Source of the DNA: Alligator mississippiensis
Taxonomy: Eukaryota; Chordata; Crocodylia; Alligatoridae
Length of the DNA stretch: 64,000 nucleotides
Reading direction: 5' to 3'
Assembly: GCF_030867095.1 (NCBI RefSeq)
Contig: NC_081826.1
Coordinates: forward strand, 249,778,251 to 249,842,250
The translations under genes were made by a program, and so were the position numbers. Below are positions 43,712 through 55,450 of this stretch, one piece after another; position 1 is the first letter of the stretch, and the number at the start of each line of letters is the position of its first letter. Under the pieces are notes generated by a model. That model was not told the origin of the DNA. It worked only from the letters and a program-made list of their open reading frames with translations, and searched no databases.

Positions 43712-46402
43712 AGCACATTCTTCCGTTACTCTAGACCTGCCATATTGTTCCATTATCATTTCCCCCATTTATTTAAGACCTTGTTCATTTTCTAATAAGA
43801 GCTGAAGTTTTTTCAAGCCACTTTTCTTGCCATGTTTCCAGGAATGTATAATTCCTATGGATGTTCATATGAACCATGGTAGCTCACATTGGTTTTGGAA
43901 GCATCTGCTTGATAGCAAAAGTACTCCAAAATTGATCTAATATGTTTGGAAGCTAATAAAGTCCCAGTAACAGAATTAAGTACTTCTGGTAGTATTTAGA
44001 GAAAGATAGACACTATCTAGATATTGAGTGAAACCTAAACCTTTTTTTTAATATATAGATTGTTGTAGTATTCATGAAAAATGCCAGATTGTTAGCCTTG
44101 GAGACTGATTCTTTTTGTTGATACAGTTGATAGGTACAGCATGGATAGTGTCAGTGCAAACTTGCCTACATTGTTCTGTCAGTATACCATAGCTTATCTG
44201 AAAGGGCCATATTTACAGATGAAAGGATTGCAGTTTCTGTGCTTATTGACTTCTGAATCTGTTTGTCCTGAGACTACCAACAATTTGGTAATTTTCGTTA
44301 TGTGTACACAAGATCATATATCCATGTTATAGATCTCTGAATGTCTCTCAGCTTGCAGTTAAAGTCTTCTGTACCTGTGTACCTGTGCAATAGAAACTAC
44401 AGGCAAGCTAATGAAATTAACAAGGTGTATGTTGGGGAAGAATGTGGCTTCTATGTCAAATCTGAAACTGACTTAGAAGTGAAAGGTTCTGACCCATGTT
44501 GCCAGTCCCCTAAACCTCTTTAACTTAATTTATTCTAGACACCTGGAAAAAGTGTATATTGTTTAATTTGTCTTGAAATTAGGATTGGGAGTCAAGGCCT
44601 TATCAATACAATATTCAAAGCTGTCTGATTTTTCTGTATCTTTTGTATAAACTTTCTAACACTTACTGTTGTACAGTAGTGTTTTTTGGTGACTCACAGA
44701 AGATATGTTTGTGCCTCATAAAGTAGCGGTACACTTGGGATAATTTCCCCATACATACTGTTTTACATTATCAAATAAGTGTCCCTTTCTGTCAAGATTA
44801 TTAATACAACTGTTAATTATTTGTTATAAATGTATTTATTAATCATAAATGTAAAAGGCATCCTACAGACTTAAAGCCATACTTCCTTTCCTGAGGAGCA
44901 AAATTTATATTAGATACATATATGCTGTACATGAAAAGCAATATAAACATAAGCAGGTGTGATGGGAAGTAGTGGGAAGAATTACATGGCGGGCAAAAGA
45001 AGGAGAAAAACAAAAATCCAAGCAAGCCAAAGGAATTATTTAAAGTATAAGATGTGGATTAGTGTAGGAAATGGGAAAGTATGTTTACAGTAATGCTAAC
45101 ACACTTCAAGTGAGATCTAAAAAGGTACAACGTATTGACAAAGTATATCTTCAGTTTGTAGCCTTTCAGATTTAATGTCAATTTTAACTGCAGTAACTGT
45201 ACATCTAACTATTCTTGTATATACATCTGATTAATAATTAGATGTACTGTGTTAGCTTTACTGTAAAAACACTTTCTATTTTCTGCACTGTTCCAGATCT
45301 TGGAGCTTAAAGCCAACACTCCTTTTTCTGAGACTGATACTTTTAGAACACTACTGCAAATCTTATTATACATCTTTTAACTTCTTTCAGAAAGAAACTG
45401 AGAATGCAGTGCAACAGAAACAGCAGAGAAACTATCTCCTGCTTTGAAAATAAATGTCATTAAGTTATTCATCAATAGCAGGAAACATTAATAATTCAAG
45501 AATGCAAAATAAGATACTGATGTTGTGTGTCCTCTTAAATGAATGAGTACATCTGACTAAAAATAAGAATGGAATGCTGGATGCACCTATATTCATACAT
45601 AATACCAATCACAGAGAAGTTTACTTTTTAAAGTCTTCCCAGGTATTTTCCAAACAGGCCCGCAGTTTATTAATTTTTTTTTTCTTTAAATACATTTGGA
45701 ACTGCCGAGCATCAACTTTCAGTTTTAGATGGAACTATTCATAACATAAAAAGACAGGAAAGGGTTTTGTTGCCATATAAGGTCATGATTATGATCTAAT
45801 GGTGGTAAAAAAAAAATTGGGGAAAATAAATCTGGATTCAGCAATATTCCACTATTATTAATATCTGGCAACATACTCATAAAAGAAAGTGCTAAATAAT
45901 TATATATTAAAATAATGGCACTTTTCAAATTTTAGACTGCATGCCAAACATATGCTTAAAAGGATAGATATACATGTACACATAATTTTTCTTTTAAATA
46001 TGTGAAATATACCTTTTCTGTATTTTAGGTTCTCTGACAACAATTTTACCAAAAAACATTTGCCAAAAATTGCATACTGTCCCATGCCCATGACATCTTA
46101 GTCATCCACCCCACATGGATTGGTAATTTTCCTCTCCTTTATCCACTGCTACAGTCTTGAAAAGCTAGACCTGCTAAAGTAGATAAGTTTTTGCAACATG
46201 CTAAGGTCAACACACACTTTGTCTCCTATATGAAGTGATGAAAACCAACTTCATATATCCATAGTGTAGGTTCATAGTCATCAAAAGTTGAAGGAAGTAC
46301 AGTTGTACTAGAAATATTCATTTTTGTTTCTAAAGTACTCGCCTCACTTTTATAGATGCCCTTAACTGGCATGCATTCTTGTGGACATCTGATGTAACCA
46401 GA
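43712..46402 (+). other. Intronic DNA, nothing recognised
   Basis: AT-rich intron without transposon ends, exon-like frames or long simple repeats. Confidence 0.55.
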
Positions 46403-46721
46403 GGCTGCCTATATGCGTGCTTGGGAAAGGGAGGTGTTTTAATTATACCCATTCCCAGACAGCTGCTTTAAGTGAAACGGCTCACTGTCACGTGTATTAA
46501 CCCCTAGTGCATTTCAGCACGGCCATGGGACGCTTTATCTAAAGCTCATTTGACAAGGTTTAGATTAAATGCCCCTGCAGCCATTTTGAAACATGTGGGG
46601 GCTTAATACACATGATGGTTAGGTGACACTGGATCATTCTAATTAGAATGCAGAGCATTCTTCAAGTCTGCTCCAGTGTTTCCTAATTAGAACGTGAATG
46701 AGCATGTCTATAGGCACCCAA
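46403..46721. mobile_element. MITE of the 'TGCCTATA' family
   Basis: The left end CTGCCTATATGCGTGCTTGG pairs with the inverted right end GGTGCCTATAGACATGCTCA. Internal 'TTCTAATTAGAATGC' and 'GTCTGCTCCAGTGTTTCCTA' blocks match, in reverse orientation, the element at 55.14-55.45 kb. Non-coding; target duplication not resolved. Confidence 0.6.
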
Positions 46722-46740
46722 AGATTGTAAGCTATGCAGT

Positions 46741-46743
<3 letters not shown>

Positions 46744-46797
<54 letters not shown>
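46744..46797. repeat. (GT)n microsatellite
   Basis: Twenty-seven uninterrupted GT units, the longest dinucleotide run in the window. Confidence 0.98.
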
Positions 46798-46800
<3 letters not shown>

Positions 46801-47956
46801 GCACCTGCATGTAGATTTAGTATTGAGAAGACAGAAGGCACTGTGTTTTGTTCTTTCATTGCCCTATATGCCATTCCTGCATTTGGCTTGGCATAATAGT
46901 AGAACAACTGAAGGACATTTACTGCTCTATAAATATGTGAATCATATACAGAAAGTATTTTTTTCTTTTCCTTTTCTCCAAGTGTAAGAAGAAACCATTA
47001 AATTAAATTTAAAAAACCCGTATGAAACTGATAAAATGGGATTTTTTACACATTGGTTAATTTAACCTGTAGAACTCTGCAGCAACTTTCATTAAGACTA
47101 AGAGCTTCCTAAAGTTTCAAAAAGGATTGCACATTTTGATATGGATAATGAGAGCATTCTTATGAGAAGCATAAAACATTTGTAAGTGATATTAAATCTC
47201 ATGTTTCAGGAGATAAGTAAACCACAGACTCATGGGTTAGGGGAAACTTCATCTGTAGCATTTATGGCATCATTTGGGGAGTTTGTGCATATTCTTCTAA
47301 AGTATCTGATAATGGTCATTGATGGAGACAGAAGTCCAGACTAGATGTACCACTGGTGTAGTCCATTATGGAAATGTCTGTGTACCCTGTAGCATCAAAG
47401 CTGAAACACTGCTATATTTATATTTGCTGTGTAGCTTTTCCTTGGGTTTAAGACAGTCATTAATCCAGAGCCATGAACACTCTTTTCCTATGGCCCAGAT
47501 TATTTCTCAGATGGGAGGCAGGATAGATTTGTACCTGTAACCAAAGAGAGAGAGAGAGAGAGAGAGAGAGTGTGTGTGTGTGTGTGTGTGTGTATACACA
47601 AACAGGTGTTAATGTAATGTAATATAAGTTTTCATGGACTGAAGCTCAGTTTGTCAGATGCAGAGATAACCATTTTATTTGTGAAATTAGCATTGTGGAA
47701 TGGGGATTGTTACCACTTTCGAGTCCAACTGAATGTTCCAGTTCTTTAGTTTGCATAATCTACATTCTCTCTCCCTGCTAAACCTCTCAGCCTGTAGAAC
47801 AAGCAACTGCATATACTTAATTCTGTAAGCTGGTTTGCATAAGTTTGTATGATATAAAAGAATTAAAACTGGTGAAGATATTTTTATAGTCGAGGTAACA
47901 TTCAATATGAGAGCAACATGCAATACACTGCTGCTTTGCTTTCCTGCCCACTCCTT
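46798..47956 (+). other. Intronic DNA between microsatellite and CR1
   Basis: Anonymous AT-rich sequence apart from the compound AG/TG tract at 47545-47592. Confidence 0.5.
47545..47592. repeat. Compound (AG)13(TG)11 microsatellite
   Basis: Thirteen AG units change directly into eleven TG units with no interruption. Confidence 0.97.
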
Positions 47957-49690
47957 ATTCATAGATTCATAGATGTTAGGGTCGGAAGGGACCTCAATAG
48001 ATCAAGTCCGACCCCCTGCATAGGCAGGAAAGAGTGCTGGGTCTAGATGACCCTAGCTAGATGCATATCCAACCTCCTCTTGAAGACCCCCAGGGTAGGG
48101 GAGAGCACCACCTCCCTTGGGAACCTGTTCCAAACCTTGGCCACTCGAACTGTGAAGAAGTTCTTCCTAATGTCCAGTCTAAATCTGCTCTCTGCTAGCT
48201 TGTGGTCATTATTTCTTGTTACCCCTGGAGGCGCCTTGGTGAATAAAACCTCACCAATTCCCTTCTGTGCCCCCGTGATGAACTTATAGGCAGCCACAAG
48301 GTCACCTCTCAACCTTCTCTTGCGGAGGCTGAAAAGGTCCAGGTTCTATAGTCTCTCCTTGTAGGGCTTGGTCTGCAAGCCCTTAACCATATGAGTGGCC
48401 CTTCTCTGCACCCTCTCCAGGTTATCCACATCCCTCTTGAAGTGCGGTACCCAGAATTGCATGCAGTACTCCAACTGCGGTCTGACCAGCGCCCGATAGA
48501 GGGGAAGTATCACCTCCTTGGATCTGTTCGTCATGCATCTGCTAATGCATGATAAAGTGCCATTGGCTTTTCTGATGGTTTCTCGTCACACTGCCGACTC
48601 ATGTTCATCTTGGAGTCCAATAGGACTCCAAGATCCCTTTCCACTTCCGTGCCACCCAGCAGGTCATTTCCTAGGCTGAAGGTGTGCTGGACATTTTTCT
48701 TCCCTAGGTGCAGCACTTTGCATTTCTCCTTGTTGAACTGCATTCTGTTGCTTTCTGCCCACTTTTCCAACCTGTCCAGGTCTGCTTGCAGCTGTTCCCT
48801 GCCCTCTGGCGTGTCCACTTCTCCCCATAGCTTTGTCATCCGCAAACTTGGACAGAGTACATTTCACTCCCACGTCCAAGTCGCTGATGAAGACTTTAAA
48901 GAGTATCGGTCCAAGGACCGAGCCCTGCGGGACCCCACTGCCCACACCCTTCCAGGTCGAAACCGACCCATCCACCACGACTCTCTGGGTGCGACCCTCT
49001 AGCCAATTCGCCACCCACCAGACTGTGTAGTCATCCAAGTCACAGCCTCTTAGCTTGTTCACCAGTATGGGGTGGGATACCGTATCGAAGGCCTTCCTGA
49101 AGTCTAAGTATATGACATCCACCCCTCCTCCTGTGTCCAGGCGTTTCATAACCTGGTCATAAAAAGAGACTAGATTAGTCAAGCACAATCTGCCTGCCAC
49201 GAACCCGTGCTGGTTTCCCCTCAGCATAATTTGTCCTGCCGGGCTCTCGCAAATGTGAGCCTTGATAATTTTTTCAAAGACTTTGCCAAGGATGGAGGTG
49301 AGACTGACTGGCCTATAGTTGCCTGGGTCCTCCTTCCTCCCCTTCTTGAAAATGGGGACCACATTGGCCCTTTTCCAGCCCTCCGGGACTTGGCCCATGC
49401 GCCACGAGCGTTCAAATATTCCCGGCAGTGGCTGTGCAATGATGTCGTCCGGTGCCTTCAGCACCCTCGGATGGAGCTCATCCAGGCCTGCCGACTTAAA
49501 GGCATCCAGTTCTTCCAAGTGACTCTGCACCATCTCAGGGTCTATGCATGGCAGTCTGGCGCCTTGCTGCTGCCTCTCTACAACCCCAGTGAGAGACTTG
49601 TCGTGCCCCTCACTTAGGAACACTGAGGCAAAGAACTTGTTGAGGAGTTCAGCCTTGTCCCCCCTGTCCGTCACCAAAAATCTCCAAAAT
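47957..49690 (-). mobile_element. CR1 LINE, 5'-truncated, about 1.7 kb
   Basis: The 3' end lies at 47957 with two copies of the ATTCATAG octamer, the short tandem tail typical of CR1 in place of poly-A. From there the minus strand runs through the 3' UTR and ORF2 to a 5' truncation near 49690. Its text ('AGGGTCGGAAGGGACCTCAA' inverted, and so on) is the style of CR1 common in crocodilians, which is the main reason for the species inference. It is the least diverged LINE in the window. Confidence 0.95.
48012..49690 (-). pseudogene. CR1 ORF2 reverse transcriptase, broken
   Basis: The frame opens at the 5' truncation and keeps the reverse-transcriptase core: NKFFASVF, the KKGRKEDPGNYRPVSLTS fingers segment, motif A (YLDFRKAFDTVSH, near 49075-49113), motif B (GVPQGSVLGPILF, near 48905-48945) and motif C FADD at 48835-48846. 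A 2-bp loss immediately after FADD shifts the frame (about 48833). A second shift lies near 48580, and a glutamate codon has become TAG near 48346. The C-terminal part (EVILPLYRALVRPQLEYC; NRFPREVVLSPTLGVFKRRL) follows to the end. The N-terminal endonuclease is missing. ORF2 would normally supply nicking and target-primed reverse transcription; this copy cannot. Confidence 0.93.
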
Positions 49691-50500
49691 GGCATGGAAA
49701 TTACAGAGACTACATATTTTACCCATCCTGACAGGTAGTATGTTCAACGTGTATGTTTACTATAAAGCTTTCTATAGTTGTTACATGAAAGAGCTTAAAA
49801 GTTTCAACTCTGTCCAGCAAGGACAAGTAATTTCCTCAAACCAGCAAAAAATCCTTAGTTTAGGCCTAAAGAAATGAAGGCACTCTTAACATATTGCACA
49901 CTGTGACATATGTCCAGTGGAGGAGACAAATCTCATTCTTTCAATTTAGGATGACATCTGTTGTACAATATTTTAAACAATTGCACTTGATTATAGAGAT
50001 GGTCCAAAATGTGTGGGTTTTTTAGTTTCTTTGGGGTTGTGTGAGTAAGAACCAAATATCCAGAGGACAAAACAGGTTCTTTGTCCTTCGGAAGTAATGC
50101 AAAACCTAGAGATACCTTTGAGATCTACATGCTTGACAAATCCTAGACGCTGCTCAGTCTATGGACACTTATCTGGCTTATGAAGGGCCAGGATGTGGCT
50201 CAACTTTGCAGACATAATTGTAAGACTGATTTCTCTTACCTCTTGAGTTACTCTGTAAAATATTTACACTTTCTAATAAAGGGTTTGAAGCATAAATATA
50301 TAATAGTTTAAATGTAATGTTTACACCAAAAGTCTCAAATTCAATACAAGATTGTCCTCTGTCAGTAATTTTCAACCCTGTAGACCACCTACCTATACAA
50401 CCATGTATGTTATCCAGACCCCAAGAATTTTTAACTTCCACATCTCTTTAGACTTTTCATTCCATCCAGGAAGAGCACACACCAACTGCTGAAACTTCCT
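49691..50500 (+). other. Intronic DNA, nothing recognised
   Basis: Anonymous AT-rich sequence between two repeats. Confidence 0.5.
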
Positions 50501-50612
50501 TAGCCTGACGAAGGGTTTTTGAACCCGAAAGCTTGCTTAATAACTATTCTCCAACCATTTGGGTTGGTCTAATAAAAGATATCAAATTCACCCAAGGAAC
50601 CTTGTCTGCCTT
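50501..50612 (+). repeat. Interspersed retroelement 3'-end repeat
   Basis: The block 'CCTGACGAAGGG...ACCCGAAAGCTTGC' followed by 'GGTCTAATAAAAGATATCA' and 'AAGGAACCTTGTCTGCC' is a repeat text I recognise as common in reptile genomes. I cannot assign the family (SINE-like or Penelope-like 3' end). It includes an AATAAA-type signal and no coding frame. Confidence 0.5.
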
Positions 50613-53151
50613 TAGAATATAGGCATATTTTCTCACAGCACAATTCTTTTATTGATGCTTTTCATGTCAGTCAGTTCACGCAACTAAGGACATTTTAAGT
50701 CTCTCTCAGGCATTAGTATGAATAAGTGACATTCTGCTATGCTATATTCTATACTGCACTATACATAATGCTGAACAGAGTTATACTGGTGTGCATGTTT
50801 GTGAAAAGTGGCATGAGAGAGAATAATGATGATTACAACCTGATCTGTCTCTTCTTTTTTAATATGACCCTGTAAAAAGTACCATTGATATATAAGATTT
50901 CTTATTACTTATTTTTCTGTGTGCAATTTCTACTTATTATGAGAAGTATTTCTGAAATGAAAGAATGCAATATATTAAATCCTGGATTACTGACAATCTG
51001 TTGCAGGATATTTTGTTTGTTGCATTTACTTTTTTTGTGCCACCTCTGTGTTAGGTTTCTGCTTGCCGTCTTCATTCTCTTGAGTACACAAGGTGGTTAA
51101 CTGTACAGGAATTCTGTTTTGATTTCAGTACTCTGTCTGCTCAGAAGAATGGAGCAAATAGAGGGAAGGAGTGATGTGCACATGTGTGCCTGTAAATGAA
51201 AACAGAGCCAGTTGATCTAATTTTAGTCTTCCTAGTTTTGACTGCATCACTCTAAGTATTACAGATCTGTAAACAATTTTAAAAATGACTACAGCCCAGA
51301 TTTGGAGATTTTGCTGACTGAAGGCATCATTTTGGATTTGAATTAATGACATTTGCACATTTGCATTTTTCAGTCTGTAGAAGGCTAACACAGGGTAACA
51401 GCTTCTTTGAGGGAAGGTAGCTTTGCAATGGTTGAGTGTAAAAGATGAAGAAAGACAAAAAAGTCAGCAATGCAGTGATTTATTCACAGTGTGATGATTC
51501 ATTTTCTTCTAAGGTGCTGCATACCTCATGGACAGTGCTCAAGGCAATGTCTGTCTGTCACAGGTAGAAAGAGGTTAGAGCTTTTGGTTTCTCTTTCAAA
51601 AGGCAGTATGTTTGGATGATCTGAAGGTAAGGTAGAACCTTAACACCCATGGGTGCATCTGGGATTTTGAAAATTGATGTGCAGGTGGCATGGCATATCA
51701 CCACATAAAATACATTTTTTTCCAGTAAGCAATTAGATGTTTTACTAATATGCTAGGGGGCTAATGCTGTAGTATTCAGTTTAGAATTAAAGCAAAACCA
51801 AATATAACTATTGGAATGTGCACCAATGTGCTAGATTTTATGTAAAGAGTTAAAAAACAGCAAACTAGGCAAAAATAGTTAAAATATATTACATCATTAG
51901 TTCTGTTGTCGGTATAGTTAAGTGTGTTTCTTATTCAGATTTATAAAACATAATCTAGCTTTGAGTACCTTGAGAGTGCTTCCAATAATTCAGTCAGTCA
52001 TTTTCACACCTGAGTTTATATTACCATAACTGAGTTAATTTTTTTAACTAGACCTAAAACAGTCTGTGGGGCTGTAAAATAGAACACAGACATTACCAGG
52101 AATGGCTATCAGACAGCAAAATTGTAGAAGAAAGGATAGTTTGAATAGTGGAACATCAAGACCATTAAAAGATAGAGGGTTGTTACTCCTGTGCAGTGGA
52201 GAGAGATTAGCCTGAATTAGGCAGAATGCAATGAACCATAAAGTCAGTTGACTCTCAGCACTGCCTGAATAGAAATGCAGCTGTCCCTCCCAGTATTTGG
52301 CATTGAATTTTGGATGGAATTAAAGGGTGTTGGGGGGGGGATGGGAGAGGGTATAACTGTACTGCAGCACCCCTTGTTTTTTACACCGTTCTTCTCCCTC
52401 TGTCACCATTGCACTCTTGTGTTCTTTACCCTCTGCCCCTAAGGTTGTGGAATACACATACATTGGGGATATTGGGGTATATAGGAGTCCCCCCCTATCA
52501 TTTGAATTTTTAGTGTCCTTCTCTCCAACCCATTTTAATTTCTAAGTGGAAAAAGTATTATGCTACACTGGTTCTTTATTTCTATCTGAACTCCATTATG
52601 ACTTTCAGCTAGGGAGTTCCAGATATTTTTAGGTTGTGGCCTCTTTACGTTTCTTTTCCCTGGCTGATAGGTATTAGCTGGGGAAGAATTTGGCTCCTCC
52701 AGCCAAATGTTCACTGAGCATGCTTGCCAGGTTGCCAAGTTATTCCCTTGGGTCTGAACAGTTGAAAACTTGGGAAAGTTTGGATCCTGATCTGAAATAT
52801 ATGGATCATCTTCATTACTTCATTCTTAAGTTAAAGTTTCTGAAACTAAATTTTCATGAAGAATCTTCCTTTTCCTACCTTTGCATAGAAACAGTATAGG
52901 TAGTATTTTGTTGAAAACTAGCACATAGTCAGTAAGAAGAAGTAAGGTAAGAGGAGAAAGGAGACATGAAATGGTACATTTGGCGCAAATCTACATTTTT
53001 GTCATTCTGTGTGTGCTTTTTCCAATATTTTTTGAACAACAAGGCATTGTCTCTTCTATCCTTATCACTAATATATAAGTAATTTATTGGCTGTCTTGCT
53101 AATGGTCTTTAATATTTCAAATGTTTAACCTACTAGTATACCTTATGTACG
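50613..53151 (+). other. Intronic DNA, nothing recognised
   Basis: No exon-like frame, RNA gene or transposon ends in about 2.5 kb. Confidence 0.55.
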
Positions 53152-53153
53152 TA

Positions 53154-53480
53154 CCATATTTTCTCGCATACAACACATACCCATATATAGTACACACACC
53201 TTTGTTTTTGAAGGGCACCCCAAAGGGGAAAAAAAGATCTTCCTTTGTGGTAACTGAGTAGCAGTAACTAGGGAGTGAAGCCTGCTCCTGAGTCTGCTGC
53301 CATCTCCGCATGCCTCTGGGGCCTGCACACTGACCCAGTACACTGACTGCAGAGCCACATGCCAGGCTGGATCTGGTGCTCTGGGGCCACATGCTGAGTT
53401 GGTCCAGGCGAGCTAGCTCTGGGACTCGCATATTGGATTCAGGTACACTGGCTCCAGGGCCACATTCCAGGTCCAACCCA
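53154..53480. mobile_element. Tc/mariner-like MITE, second copy, right end unclear
   Basis: Starts CCATATTTTCTCGCATACAA after a TA, matching the copy at 42.2 kb, and shares 'GTAACTGAGTAGCAGTAACT' and 'GCCTGCTC' inside. The right half diverges and a matching terminus was not found, so the end is approximate. Confidence 0.55.
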
Positions 53481-55139
53481 TGTGAAATTTAAACTATTTC
53501 AATTTATACCTTTTTTTATAAATTAATAAGTAAAATTTTTAAGTGTTCAGCTAATTGTATGGAAGTATATTGATTGTTATTGATTTGCTATGACATGTTC
53601 TGGGCCAAAGGTACAGGGTCTAATGCTATTAAAGATCAAAAGGTGTACTTTAATCATGATGCATTCAGATGTAAATGTTTAAATTCTTATGTATTAATAT
53701 AGGGGATCATATGCCTCCACATAAAATGGAATATGATTTTTCAACTCTTATTTTGACCTTTTGAATAATATCTTCATTGTAAGTGTTGTCTTAAAAGTAT
53801 ATAATCTGGTGGATTTAAACTCTAACAGTTGGTGTCTTTTACGAACAAACAGCAAGATTGTCAATGTTACTACAAGGTTGATTAGCCTGACTAAAGTATG
53901 GTGACACTAATATGCACTGTAGAAATTTATTCTGGAAAAATAAAAGAATTATGCCACATTAAATTTGGGAATTTAACTCTGTTTTCTGATTTCACTTGGG
54001 TTTATGTGTCTTTATCTTCATCTTCTTTCACCTCCTAAACCTTTTCATCATATATATGATTGCAAATCATATTACAAACATGTGCATACGTGAAAGGCCC
54101 ATTCTCCAGATCCATTTGGCTCTGGAGAGGAAGCATTGAGCCACCAAAGCAGTATCTCAGTCTGGACCTCTGCTGGATGCCAGTCCAGTTTGACTTTAAG
54201 GAGAATATTTTGAAGGCCGCTCTATCTGGTACCACCTACCAACAACCACTAGGATCTATTCCATTAGTTGGGGACCAGCAGGGCACAGGTGTGCCTGGAT
54301 CATGTCACTGTGCAAGAAAACAGGAGAGGGAGATGTAGGAGCTGCTAGTTTCCTAGTAGCTCAGCAAAGTATTCTTTTAGGAAACTTTCAGTAGCTGTAT
54401 CAGATTGTCAGAATTGGGCAAGGCATCACTAAGGCTCAGTAGAATTGGGGTTGTAGTTCATTTGTATTATTTGCTGAATAAAATGTCACAATGACTTGTG
54501 TTATGTAGTGGTGATGTTTAAACCTTAGAAGTATCAAGAATTCTTATTAGATGCTGTAGGCTGACATTTTCAAAACTAAATCCCTAAATTTAGCACCTAA
54601 ATAAGTGGTATGATTTTTCAGAGATTCTAAGTTCCCACAGCTGTCACTGGGAACCGCTGGATGCCTATCACTTTAAAAAATTAGACCATTTATTTAAATG
54701 CCTAAATATAAGTTTGGATACTTTATATTAAATTGGGTGGCCAGTATTCTTAGTCCAAAAACCTACGGTACAGTAAGGCTATTATTTTTATTGTGAAGCT
54801 GTCCCTTTCCCTTCTAGTAGCAATATCCTATTTATCCTTGCCATCCTTGCTGCCTTCCCTGTTGGGCCTTTTTAACAAATAGGTTTAATGTTTCCCAGAT
54901 TTCAGCAGTGTTTTATATCTTTTTTTGCAGGACATTTTTTGTGGCCCTCTTTTCACCCACAGATTTAGGCCAGCAGTTGTCCATCTGGAATTGTCAGTTC
55001 ACTAGTCCTCTTGCTCTAAATTTATCAATATTCATGGGAAGCCCTAAAATATGAAGCACTGTTAGGGCAGCTTAAACTGTGCAATTGCACAGAAAGTTGA
55101 GCTGGTGAGAGGCCTCCATTGCATTATGGTTATGTGCTA
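53481..55139 (+). other. Intronic DNA, possible old repeat near 54.55 kb
   Basis: At 54555-54680 the text 'ACATTTTCAAAACTAAATCC...GGAACCGCTGGATGCC' is reminiscent of an old amniote repeat, too decayed to name. Otherwise anonymous. Confidence 0.4.
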
Positions 55140-55450
55140 AATATAGGATGCCTATACAAGTGCTCTGATATGTTCTAATTAGATTAATCAAGTCTGCTGG
55201 AGCATTCTAATTAGAATGCTCCAGCATGCTGAATATCACATATATTCAGTGTCTCGCATTTCAAAATGGCAGCAGTACCACTTTAATTAAAGCTTGTCAA
55301 ACATGCTTTAGTTCAAGTGCCCCCTCAGCTATTTTGAAATGTGGGATGCTGAATGCACATGACACAAGCGTTTTAACTAGAGTGGCTGTCTGGGAGCCAC
55401 TCTAATTAAAACGTCCCACCCTCCCACCCCAAAGTATTTATATAGACACT
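55140..55450. mobile_element. MITE of the 'TGCCTATA' family with perfect 30-bp palindrome
   Basis: The left end GGATGCCTATACAAGTGCTC pairs loosely with the inverted right end GAGTGTCTATATAAATACTT. At 55196-55225 lies a perfect 30-bp palindrome (half-site GCTGGAGCATTCTAA), and at 55380-55403 a shorter one (GAGTGGCTGTCTGGGAGCCA plus CTC). The interior is homologous to the 46.4-kb copy in reverse. Non-coding. Confidence 0.6.

Noticed and set aside
46683..46987. Frames rich in HTHTHT or VCVCVC
   Set aside because: Direct translation of the (GT)n microsatellite.
48601..49617. Plus-strand frames of 130-136 codons
   Set aside because: Antisense shadows of the CR1 ORF2 on the minus strand.
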